64,000 nucleotides of DNA, taken from positions 114,698 to 178,697 of the forward strand of contig JAGFNK010000050.1 of NCBI GenBank assembly GCA_025769875.1. Direction: 5' to 3'. Shown one piece after another: positions 54,972-64,000 of this stretch (position 1 is the first letter of the stretch; each line of letters opens with the position of its first letter). This stretch comes from Russula earlei (taxonomy: Eukaryota; Basidiomycota; Agaricomycetes; Russulales; Russulaceae). The position numbers were made by a program, and so were the translations under genes. The notes under the pieces were generated by a model. It had not been told where the DNA came from and did no database searches. It saw only the letters and a list, made by a program, of their open reading frames with translations.

Positions 54972-55115
54972 CTCTTATTTCTCATTCTGGGGGAGTGGGT
55001 AAGTTTGGCAATCAAGGAATTTGGGGGCGTCCGGTTTTAGGGTGATTCTAAAGTTGAGTTCTCCCCGACTAGGTGGGAGTCATTTGGCTGCTTCTTCAGA
55101 AAATACCTTCTGGTG

Positions 55116-55553
55116 TCATAAATATTCAAGAGGGATAACAGTTGTTCTGATTTGTGCAGTCTGTATTCTTGGTGACTTGGCTAGGGGTACATGGGTGAGA
55201 AGGACCCCTAGGTGGTTTTTTAGGTGACCAGTGCTCCAGTTGACAAGGGGGTTTAATGCCTTTAGGAAGGGATAGCCGAGGATCATTCTATCTTCTCCCA
55301 AATTTGTGATGTAAAATGTGAGGAGTCGTGTGGTGGGGCCGTGCCGTACGGCTATATGAGCATAGTGGGTTAGTGCTCCTCCTTGGTTACTGGTGCCATC
55401 TACATTGATGATGGGTCTGGGGATTTTGAGGGTTCGAAGTGGAATTTGTAATTTTTCCACAATTCCTTGGCTAATGAAGTTTTCCGTTGCTCCGCTGTCT
55501 AGGAGTGCTTGGCCAGTCTTTCCATTTGTTGTAATCATAAAGGGAACTTTCAT
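55116..55553 (-). pseudogene. Element A aspartic protease
   Basis: Retropepsin-like domain with ALLDSGATENFISQGIV (active-site Asp-Ser-Gly) and EDRMILGYPFLKALNPLVNW, the usual gypsy protease-to-linker sequence. The frame continues through about 145 codons; the link to RT is frameshifted. Confidence 0.78.
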
Positions 55554-55618
55554 TGAGTTTTCTTTATGTTGGACAATGGTATCTATTTGGGCCTTAGTAC
55601 CGACTGTTGTACCTTGGC

Positions 55619-56036
55619 CTAGAGAAAATCCTCTTTAAGGATGAGGTCCCAAAGTTTGGCTCTATCCTCCGCTGGCAAAGCTTTCATGTGGGCCACCATG
55701 GTGGAGGCTTCTTCCTCCTTTGGTGGTTCTGGGGTTGGTTTGGTGGTGCGGGCCTTGGAAGTAGTTGGGGTTGTATTTTTGGGGCACTCCCGACTAAGGT
55801 GGCCCTTCTCTCTACAACGGAAGCAATGTCCTTCTTTTGCTAGTTGTTTTCGTTCTTCTTCTGTGAGTTTCTTGAAGTTGGACTTGGTGGCGTCTACTTG
55901 CATTCGGTCCGGGTGATGAGTTTTATGTTCTGGGTGGTGTGTGGTTTTTCCTTTGAGTTTCTCCCTGATGGTGATGAATCGCTGATGTTGTCTCCTGGCT
56001 TCTTCCTTCCACTCTTGGAGAGTAGTGGGCCAGATT
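55619..56036 (-). pseudogene. Element A Gag, C-terminal part
   Basis: Reads LQEWKEEARRQHQRFITIRE, then MQVDATKSNFKKLTEEERKQ and a CCHC knuckle CFRCREKGHLSREC, followed by a Pro/Thr/Lys-rich linker and DLILKEDFL. The frame is cut at 56036/56037 by the 3' LTR of element B, so the rest of Gag is not in the window. Confidence 0.8.
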
Positions 56037-56623
56037 GTTAAGGCTCCAAAGTGCCTTAAATAAGATCAATGGTCGCGTCTATAAACGCGTCCTACCAATG
56101 CAGATATGCTTGAGTCAAGCAAGCAATACTCGTGGAGGGGAAGGAGTGTTAGATCCTTCTAGAGTATGACAACAAGGTGAGAGGGGCTCTGCAGACAGGG
56201 TAGGAGTCAACTGTTTGGGATTGGCAAACTAAGTCGAGCTTAGGGCTCAACTGTTACGACTGGGGGCTTTATATAGCCTTACAGGGATAAGGTTTGTACT
56301 ACTGTAGTACTAGTTGGTGCTATAGAAGCAAAACATGGCTCATAGAAGCGAGGTTGCTTCTATGTAAACGATCTTGGTGCTGGAAGCATTAAGTGCTTCC
56401 CCAATCAAGGAATCGACGTACGTGGCGGTACAGGAACATCTGGGACAGAAGCAATGCTACTCATTGCTTCTTCAGTACATCTTCTGAAAGATACGATCAA
56501 CGCGCTCCGAATGTGATATCAAGGAACATAAACGATCAAGATCTGACGCACGCATAATGCAAACAGTGCAGTCCATAGTTCAGGTGTTCTGGCATCTTCC
56601 GGACCCCAAACCACTTGGTAACA
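56037..56623 (-). repeat. 3' LTR of element B
   Basis: 587 bp; on the minus strand it starts TGTTACCAAGTGG at 56623 and ends AGCCTTAACA at 56037. The polypurine tract CTGAAGGAGGGGTAA (56624-56638) precedes it. A CTATATAAAGCC promoter lies near 56275. Confidence 0.85.
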
Positions 56624-56664
56624 TTACCCCTCCTTCAGATTGGTGGTCCCACACACCAACGATT

Positions 56665-58633
56665 CTAAAATCGAGTGGTGGGGTCAACGCCATCATCATC
56701 ATCAAGGGGAGGAGGTGATGTGGTGAAGGTGTATCGGCCTTCTTCTGCTGCCTCATAGGCAGCCAATGCTGAGGCCACTATTGCCTCTGACTCCTCAGCA
56801 GTGGCTGCAGGAGACATGATCTGTGGGAGTCTGTCAGAGTCCCTAGGTAACCTCCGGACTGGAGGTGTGTCTGAGCGAAGAGGAGTCGTAGTGAAAGGTT
56901 CTTGAAAGGTCCTGGACCCTTCTCCTTTCGCTACCTGCAAAATGCGCGGGTTAGCAGTGTCCTCCCTCTCCTGGTCAGGACTTCCTCTTCCTGCTCGGGT
57001 GTGCCTGTTCCCATCCTCGGTGGAAAGGGCATGATCTGATTGGTGTATAGGAACGATGATAGGGAGGCACTAGGCAATGTGAGGCAGCGTCTGCTGCCAG
57101 TTGGTCGTGGCAATACTGGTGGGGCAGTGGACAGTACTTGTTAAAGTGTCCTACCTCGCCACAATATTTGCATCAGTTCCTTTTCCTCCTCCCTTCTATC
57201 ATGTTCAGCTGCTGAGGCTCCGGAATGAAGTCAGCCGTTGCAGTAGACGCTTCCCCACTGCTGCTATAGGAATGGTAATAGATAGAGCTCTGGGGGGAAG
57301 GGTTTGGTGACGCTTCCGATCCTGCTCCTCCTCGAAGGCGCATACCGGACATGGTTTGGAGGACGTTCATCTCCTCTTCCGAATACCCTTGCACCGTCGT
57401 AGGTGTGGGGCTGGCTGGTACTGGTTCTGGGTCAGAGGTAGCATACCCCTGAGCGATGTCTGCCAAAGGCAGCTGAGGGACGAAGACGGGTAGAGGGGGA
57501 GTGGGCTGCCCAGCCCGATAGTTGGTGAGGAGTTCTTCAGCCCAGACACCTGGAGGGGTTTCTCCCTGGCTACAGCCTGCTTCAATGAACTCCCAGCAAC
57601 GGGAGCGTACTTTGGCTGCCGCCATTCTCTCCTTGGCTTCAGCCCTGTCTCTCTCCACTCCTCGCTTCTCAGCTAGGTACTTGCTGAGCTTGTAGCGTAG
57701 CTGCTTCTCCTCTTCTTCAAGCACCTTATAGTTAGCTTCCAGCGTCTCTTGTAAGGTGTAGAGATGGTCTAAGCAGTAGAGTTCTGCCTGCAGCCCATAG
57801 TCGCCTAGCAGGTAGAGGGTCTGTCTCCAGTGCCCTTCAAACTGCCTCTCTGTGTCGAAGCAGTCTAAGTCATGTTCGTCTTGGCCATAGTTATAGAGGT
57901 TGTAACAAGGGGTGGCCTGGAGGATCTCGCCATAGTCTGCATGGCCTTCTCCATTCTTCCCCCTCACTCTCGGCTCTCCCAAGGCAACGTCATAGGCCAC
58001 ATACCTGGCCGGTTTGTTGCCCCAAGTCATGCCATCAGGGATGTCAATCCCTGTGTGGTGTCTGTCAGCGTCCCATCGTACCCAAGGCTCTCCAGGGTGG
58101 GCATCCTGGGCAAGAGTGCTGGTGGGGGATGTCACATCCCAATCCCCAGGCTGAACGTCGACTTGGTCAGCAGGGGGTCCAAACTCGAGAGGACGCATAT
58201 CTGCTTCTCCTTCTCCAGTGTTATGTTCATCCATTCCTTGGAAAAAGGCGAGGAGGGAAGCATCGGGAGTGGTGATTTCAAGTGGCCCCTCTACACCAGA
58301 GAGGTCGGATTGGGGAACGATTTCATTAGTGGGAGTTTGGGACATTTGTGAGCGATGATATGGGGATGAGGAGGTAGAGGGCATCTTTCGCTGGACTTTT
58401 ATAACCCGTATGGCTGTGGGGTTCTTTCTGTGATATTCCTCTATTAGTCTAGACGCTTTGATGTTCTCTACTGGCTCCCAAGAGTCATGGGCTTTGGAGT
58501 ACCCTTCCCACCGGACTTGATACTCTAGTTGTTTCCTCCTTCCAGTTCGTCTCGAACCTAAAATTGTGGCTACTTCATATTCCTCTTCTCCTTCCACCAA
58601 TTCTGCTTCTGGATTGGTGGTAGTTGGCCCCAT
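56665..58633 (-). pseudogene. Element B chromodomain and zinc-cluster tail
   Basis: The chromodomain reads YEVATILGSRRTGRRKQLEY, VRWEGYSKAHDSWEPVENI. The tail holds HPGEPWVRWDADRHH, GEPRVRGKNGEGHADYGEIL, a strong coiled coil (around LEANYKVLEEEEKQLRYKL and VERDRAEAKERMAAAKV) and an Arg/Ser linker. A TGA (57173-57175) directly precedes the knuckle CKYCGEVGHFNKYC, which is followed by PHQYC, a further Cys and HRSY...CP. After a frame change the sequence continues to a stop at 56665, 41 bp from the LTR. The TGA is probably a CGA decay. Confidence 0.75.
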
Positions 58634-59596
58634 GCTCCTCGGTTTCCTTGTAAGGTGTCAATAAGGAAGCATGAAACGCGTTATGGATCCTCCAGCGGCT
58701 AGGGAGATCCAATCTGTATGTCACCGGACTAATCACCTCCGTGATTTCAAAGGGCCCATATCTTTTTGGGCGTAGTTTCACTGTAGGATGTGTCGTTTTT
58801 AGGTTGGTGCTGTGAGCCATACCCTTTCTCCTTTCTGATAAGGTTGGAAACTACTTCTTCGCTTCCACATTAGGGAAGCGATCTTCATTGCTTCTTGTGC
58901 CTGTGATCTCGCTTCCTGGATCCGGACTTTCCAATTGTCTATTCTTGGTATCTTGCTTTCCCGATTTGGCTGGTGTGCCTTGGGCGTAAAGCCCATCCAT
59001 AAGAAGAAAGGGGATTGTCTGGTTGTCTCTGAAACGTTAGAATTCATCGTGTATTGCACCAGAGGCAGCCAATCCACCCAATCGTCTTGTTGGTGGTTGC
59101 AAAAGATTCTTAGCAATGTTTCCATCGTCTGATTCGTTCTTTCTGATTGTCCATCTGTCTGGGGATGGTAGGCAGTGCTGATATTCTGTTTGATATGCAG
59201 CTGGTCGCAAAGTTCCCTAATGAACTTGGAACTTATTAGTTTATCTCGATCGGATATGATCTTGCTTGGTACTCCCACAAATGGGAATATTCTGTCTTTG
59301 TAGAGCTGTGCTAGCTCTTCTGCGTCCATTTCCTCTTTGCAAGGAAGCAAGATGACGCCTTTAGTACAATCGTGGTCAGTGACAGTCAATATACTGTCGT
59401 ATCCTTTCGACTTTGGCAATTTGACCACAAAGTCCATGCTGACAGTCGAGAAGGGAGTAGCCCCTTCTTCTGGTGGAATGGGATACAAGGGAGGTCGCTT
59501 TGGATGAGTGTTTGACTTGTTACTTTGGCAAATTGCGCATCCTTCCACATATCGATCGACAAAGCGTCTTATGGTGGGCCACCAGTAATATCGCAT
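58575..59596 (-). pseudogene. Element B integrase
   Basis: MRYYWWPTIRRFVDRYVEG with CAICQSNK (zinc-binding Cys pair), then the core VSMDFVVKLPKSKG (Asp), KIISDRDKLISSKF (Asp) and GQSERTNQTMETLL (Glu). The C-terminal part YQKGERVWLTAPT is followed in a shifted frame by RPKRYGPFEITEVISPVTYR and the link to the chromodomain. DDE is intact and the frame is broken near 58800. Confidence 0.83.
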
Positions 59597-59639
59597 TATT
59601 CCCAGTAATGTTTTAGCTTTTCCTGGGTGTCCTGCTGTG

Positions 59640-61483
59640 GGACTGTCATGATACTGTTCCAGTAACGTCTGTGGGTTCCTTCGTCACCTGTAACCACCAA
59701 GGCTTCATTCTTCACCATAAGTTATGTCGCTTCTCCAGTCGGTGTCTCTGTACCCAATCGAGTAACTTTAATCGGTGTCTTTCTTCCCCTTGTTGGTTCT
59801 TTATCCGTTCTTCCAATGCGGGTAGTGTGCATTACTCGAATAAAAAGATGGTCAGGTAGTGCGACCACTTCTTCTTTATCCCCTTGTCCATCGTCAAGGT
59901 CAGGTCTCCTTGACAGGGCATCTGCTTTATTCCTTGCCCCTGCCTGATGTTTCAATTCTAAGTCGAAGTCCGCCAAGAAGGTAATGTATCTTGCCACTCG
60001 ACCATTTATTCGCTGAGGGTGTCGGTAATGCAACAGGTTCGCATGGTCTGTATAAACCACCACCTTATGCTTTGCTCCCATGAGTAGGTGTCGCCAGTGT
60101 TTTCAAGGCTCGCACCAGGCTAAGAACTCTTTGTCCCATATGTCGTAGTTCTTCTCTGCTGGTTTCAAGGCTGCTGAGAAGTAACCTATTGGCCTACTCT
60201 TTCCTTGTTCGTCTTTCTGGATAGTAACTGCTCCAATGGCATAATTGGACGCGTCTACTTCCAGTTCAAAGGGTCGCTCCTAATCAGGATGGAGCAGGAT
60301 AGGGTCAGAAGATACTATCTGGATAAGTCGTTCCAGAGCATCTTTGCATTCTTGGGTCCATTCAAAATGGCACCCCTTTCTTTGTCAAGGCAATAATGGG
60401 TCGGGCAATCTGACTGAATCCTCGAATGAAAGCCCTATTGTAACTGAGGACTCCCATGACTTTGCCGCACTTCGTGTACATCCTTGATTTCCCGAGGCCA
60501 GTCCGTGATTCCTCGGACTTTGGAGGCTTTCAATCTTCATCTTCCCTTCGTCTATGTCCCATCCTAGCATGGTTAGTTTTCGCACCATGAACTGGCACTT
60601 CTGGGGTTTCAGGAAGTATGACTTCTTCTGCATCAGCATGAGTAGTTCATTGATACATTGTTCATGGATTTCTAGTGTGTTCAGGACTGTCCCCCGTGGC
60701 AATTCCAAAGTCATCTAGATAGTTGACCGTGTATTCTGCCCATCGGTCCAGCCAGTCACCGAAGTCTCTTCTCATCAGCCTAGTAAAGAAGGCTGGTGCG
60801 TTCTTGAGCCCAAAATACATGACATTGGGCAGGTATGTTCCATATGGCGTCTTGAAGGCTGCCTTCCAGCGATCTCCTTCTGCCAGTCGCACATTATTGT
60901 ATCCCCATCGTATATCGAATTTGGAGAAGACCTTTTTCCCTTGGAGTCTTTCCACCTCTTGTTCCAGATGTGGTAAAGGTTCATTGTCTCGTCTGGTCCA
61001 CTGATTTAGTCGTCGATAGTCTACAATGATCCTCTTCTCTTTGCTGTCCTTCTTGCCAATGAAGAAACACTGGAGATGTGTAGCTGGATGGACCTGGAGT
61101 GATGTATCGCTTCTCTACTTCATCAGCTAGGAATTTCTTGAGGTATTCTCGCTCATCTCGTGTTAGGGGTACACTTTGCAGTTTAGTTCCTTTGGTGCGT
61201 CAGGTAACAGCTCTATCTGCATGTCTGGTTCTCTTGGTGGTGGGAACCTCTGGGACTTCTCTTCTGAGAAGACATCTGCAAAGCGTGGGAATTGCTTTGG
61301 GTACATTGGCAAGGGGATCCTCTCCTTCCTGTGGTTTAATCGACTGCTGGGCCCAACTTCTGAGCAATAGTCGTCTTTTGTAGGTAAATGGCTTCCCCTT
61401 TCTTCAATGTCGGTTCTCATCTCTTGCTCGCTTTTGGAGTTTTGCAACGTAGAGATCCAGGTACTTGTATCGAGCAGTCTCAA
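59640..61483 (-). pseudogene. Element B reverse transcriptase and RNase H
   Basis: RT fragments: FSKFDIRWGYNNVRLAEGDR, FKTPYGTYLPNVMYFGLK and the catalytic NYLDDFGIATG, preceded by linker sequence YPKQFPRFADVFSEEKSQRF. RNase H fragments: VVVYTDHANLLHYRHPQRI and KHQAGARNKADALSRRPDL. Frames change at about 60660, 60400 and 60090, and several stops are present. The catalytic double Asp is kept. Confidence 0.8.
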
Positions 61484-61874
61484 TCTGTACCGTTCCTTCC
61501 ATCAGCTGTCCTTTCTTCCAGTTGATGGTGGGGTCGAATTCATATAGGAAGGGATATCCCAGGATGACCCGATCCGTTCCTAAATCTGTGAGATAGAACC
61601 TTTGCAAGCTCTCCTTCTCCTTGTATCGGACGCGAAGCCAGCAGTAATGGGTGAGTTCCCCTTGCTTATTCTGGGTTCCGTCGACGTTTCGTACTACCAT
61701 GGGTTCATGTAGTTCTTGTTTCCCAATCTTCAGTCTTTTCCAAGCTGAGTGATCGATGAAGTTCTCTGTTGCTCCACTGTCCAGTAGAGCAGATTCCTCG
61801 GCCGTTGTGTGTGCAGTGACGAAAGTGAACGGAATATTCATAGCATTCAGTCTTCTAATGTACACTTGCAACAC
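61404..61874 (-). pseudogene. Element B aspartic protease
   Basis: Active-site motif SALLDSGATENFIDHSAW and TDRVILGYPFLYEFDPTINW. It closely parallels the element A protease in order and spacing, but with few identical stretches outside the motifs. Confidence 0.8.
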
Positions 61875-62000
61875 ACTATTCTTCCTAAGCCAGGCCGTCG
61901 ACTTAGGTGTTCCTAAAAACCCTGTTCCATCAGTTCTTCCAACAAGTCCTCCTTTTGTTTGGTGGACATCTTCTTTATGGACGCCGAGGAGGAGCTCTTG

Positions 62001-62912
62001 TTATAGGTAGGAGGAGGAGATGTAGATCGCCCAGACAGTGCTTTCATTTCCACTATCCCCTGAGTCGTCCTCCTTCTCTGTTTCCAGAGCTCGAGCTTTC
62101 CCTTTGTCCCTTGGGTTACTTGATTTCTTCTTGACTCTGTCCTTGTCAGGACAGTTCCGACTGATATGTCCTGCTTTCTTGCAGATGAAGCATTTCCCTT
62201 CTGCTAGCAGTTTCTTCTTTTCCTCTGTCAGAGGAGGACGTCGCTTGGTCCTTGCTGCATCAGTGGATACTGAGTCCACTTCCATTGCATTCGGATCTCT
62301 TTGGTTTCGCCTTTTCCCAACCTGTAGGGATTTCATGATTTTCCCTGGTGGTCAACGATCCACCTCCAGATCCAATATTGGCTTTCATGAGCTGGTCTCT
62401 GGCCTGTTCTTCCCTGGCAGCATTGATCCATGCTCGTAGATCATTGATGGCAGGTATATCTCTGACTGGTCGATTGTAGATTCGTCGCACCAGCCAGGTG
62501 ATTAGTCCAGCCTTGTAGGCTTCTACTGCTCCTGGTGAATTCTGGTCCCATCCTGCTTTACTGAGCAGAACAAGGAATTGCTGGTATAGTCATCCAGCGA
62601 TGCTGCTTTAGACATGGACAGTTGTAGCTCCATGAAAGCGTCTTCAGGCTCTGTGGTGTCTTTGAATTCTCTGAAGAAGTCATCCACAAATTCGGTCCAA
62701 AAGAGCATGTCAGTTGGATCTAGCTGCACTGGTGCATAGGAGACGGGCGGGTCCCCATTTCTTTTTGCTTCTACCAGGTTCGTTTGATTGACCACCCATT
62801 CATGCACTTTCTCTCCTTTGATGTAGGTGAGAGCTAGGGCTACTCGCTTCATTGGAATAGTCATGTCGGTTGTCGCTGTGGAGCAGATTCCATAGATTGA
62901 AAGCCTGGACAA
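62001..62912 (-). pseudogene. Element B Gag core with zinc knuckle
   Basis: The capsid-like part includes RVALALTYIKGEKVHEWVVN, MLFWTEFVDDFFREFKD and EDAFMELQLSMSK. After a frame shift, INDLRAWINAAREEQARDQL leads to the knuckle CFICKKAGHISRNC, then a basic Lys/Ser tail. The layout is a usual gypsy Gag. Confidence 0.78.
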
Positions 62913-62947
62913 AGTACTTCGTCTTTTTCCTATCTCATTTGAAGACT

Positions 62948-63797
62948 TCAGGAGGGGTCTCCTTTAGAGATCCGTTGCCCCCATGGGGGCCTGGTGCCGG
63001 GCTGAGGTGCCAGATTCGCCCCTGGTCCTACAGGAGGTGCTGCTTGGTGGTCCCCCTGCTGGAGGGGCCTCCTCCAGGTGGGCCTCCTCCCTGGTACTGG
63101 TGGACCTCCGGGTCCGAAGGGGACTCCTCCACCTCCAGGGGGTCCTCCTGCTCCAGGTGGACCACCTCCAGGGTTTACTACAATGGCAGGCCCTGCTCTT
63201 CCACCTGCTGTCTGAGTGGCAATGGTGGCTGTCTGCGTTGCTGCAATGGTAGCCATTTCGACTGATTCTTCTGGCTCTTCAACGATTGTTGGTTCAATGG
63301 GCGAGACGTGTACTGTCTGCTCTAGTCTTTCAGCTAGCTCCAATACTTCTGGTGCTTCTGCTTTCTGATCTGTAGTCGGAGGGTCCGACTGTTCTGTTTC
63401 TCCACTTGATGACTTTTGTATCAATGGAGCTGGGTCGTCTACTACTGGCTTCTGGGTTCCCAATGAGTAGTATAAGGATCTGTCTGGTTCCTAAACCTAG
63501 GACCTTATATTCGTCGATGTCTTCGTCCTCTCCTGCGTAGGGACGTCCTTTGTGGTAATCAACAAAGTACCACTGATCGTTGATGTATTCACAAGGAAGG
63601 TAGCTTCCTTTGTATCGGACCTCGTATCTGTTAGGCCCTTCCTGGTCTGCCCAACACCAGATGGCAGTTCCTTTGATTCCTGAGGGTAGATCGTCCCTCT
63701 CTCTAGCTTTGAACCAACCAAATTTGGTTCCTTGCTTTGATTTCTGGTTGAACTTTACGCGTATGCTATGTTCTCCTTCGATTTCCAGTTTGTCCAC
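62948..63797 (-). pseudogene. Element B Gag leader region
   Basis: Two overlapping frames form one decayed leader. 63797-63330 reads MDKLEIEGEHSIRVKFNQ and YEVRYKGSYLPCEYINDQWY. 63463-62948 is Pro/Gly-rich (GGGPPGAGGPPGGGG) with a Glu/Pro/Val part. It lies upstream of the capsid-like core; no domain is recognised. Confidence 0.55.
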
Positions 63798-63839
63798 TCG
63801 CCACTGCCTTTCCTAGGGAGTCGGGACTTGTCTGCCCTC

Positions 63840-64000
63840 TTACCACTGTCTATGCCAATGACAGTAGGGGTCTTTACAGAAGTATGCGTGTGTCCAACCG
63901 TGCTGCTCGTCGAGAGTCACGTAGTACACCTTCTTCTTGTCGTGGAGAGGTCTGTATAGATTCTCCCCCTTGACTACTTCAGCGTAGGTTGCTGACCGTA
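63840..64000 (-). CDS. Element B leader ORF, partial (right edge)
   Basis: An open minus-strand frame from the right edge to a TAA at 63840-63842. It contains NLYRPLHDKKKVYYVTLDEQ and the Cys/His group FCKDPYCHWHRQW, which could bind zinc. It probably belongs to the start of the element B Gag precursor; the rest is outside the window. Confidence 0.45.
   Translation of the reverse strand, partial: RSATYAEVVKGENLYRPLHDKKKVYYVTLDEQHGWTHAYFCKDPYCHWHRQW

Larger units (their letters stand above)
49045..56036 (-). mobile_element. Ty3/gypsy chromodomain retrotransposon A (5' part missing)
   Basis: On the minus strand the order is gag, protease, reverse transcriptase, RNase H, integrase, chromodomain, C-terminal tail, polypurine tract and 3' LTR, the order of Ty3/gypsy chromoviruses. 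It sits inside family-2 LTR copy b. A 5-bp CTTAG (49040-49044) may be one half of its target duplication. It is itself broken by solo LTR family 3 (52055-52921) and, in gag, by element B at 56037. The rest of gag and the 5' LTR must lie outside the window. Confidence 0.85.
56037..64000 (-). mobile_element. Ty3/gypsy chromodomain retrotransposon B (5' end beyond window)
   Basis: The 3' LTR, C-terminal tail, chromodomain, integrase, RNase H, RT, protease, Gag and a Gag-leader region occur in that order towards the right edge. It is inserted in element A's gag; 56032-56036 (CAGAT) may be one half of its target duplication. Multiple frameshifts and stops show that it is inactive. It is clearly distinct from A (different LTRs, different Gag leader) but has the same domain order and the same C-terminal module. 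Confidence 0.85.

Noticed and set aside
57173..57175. TGA before the zinc knuckle as programmed readthrough in element B
   Set aside because: Element A has a sense codon at this place, B has many other disabling changes, and CGA-to-TGA decay explains it simply.

Overview
The left half reads as gene-dense nuclear DNA of a filamentous basidiomycete, most likely an Agaricomycete. Genes are packed within 100-400 bp of each other, are split by many short introns (about 50-80 bp), and encode a fungal household set (ERG4-type sterol reductase, PMT4-type mannosyltransferase, DPB2, lipin, mL44). The right side holds chromodomain-bearing Ty3/gypsy elements. I cannot name the species from sequence alone. 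All exon models are read by eye from frame, splice sites and family motifs.

Layout. 1-8.3 kb: an edge-truncated unknown gene, a mitochondrial rhomboid protease (PCP1/PARL type), a MAK11/PAK1IP1 WD40 ribosome-biogenesis protein, mitochondrial GatA amidotransferase, a RIM2-type nucleotide carrier and Pol III subunit RPC25. 9.3-25.6 kb: PET117, ERG4, the MVP1 sorting nexin, PMT4, mL44, a forkhead transcription factor and DPB2. Several neighbours are head-to-head with 100-360 bp shared promoters. Many products are mitochondrial (PCP1, GatA, RIM2, PET117, mL44), but I see no operon-like logic beyond shared promoters.

25.6-36.4 kb is looser. A lipin (PAH1/NED1) gene sits between two related small secreted-protein genes. 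The second lies beside a decayed, intron-containing copy of the DPB2 5' end, so a DPB2-5'/secreted-protein block seems to have been duplicated. The larger secreted protein carries a near-exact internal repeat bounded by dibasic sites, like a Kex2-processed peptide precursor.

36.4-64 kb is a transposon graveyard. It holds a 4.36-kb PIF/Harbinger element with 211-bp terminal inverted repeats and TTA duplications, split by a solo LTR; a broken ankyrin-repeat gene split by another copy of that LTR; a third copy split by a solo LTR of a second family; and a nested stack in which gypsy element A sits in an LTR, element B sits in the gag of A, and a third LTR family splits the integrase of A. Most visible target-site duplications are exact 5-mers. 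Several nonsense codons look like CGA-to-TGA changes, which suggests methylated-CpG decay. Elements A and B, though diverged, share an unusual C-terminal module after the chromodomain: a Pro-Trp motif, a coiled coil and a double zinc-binding cluster.
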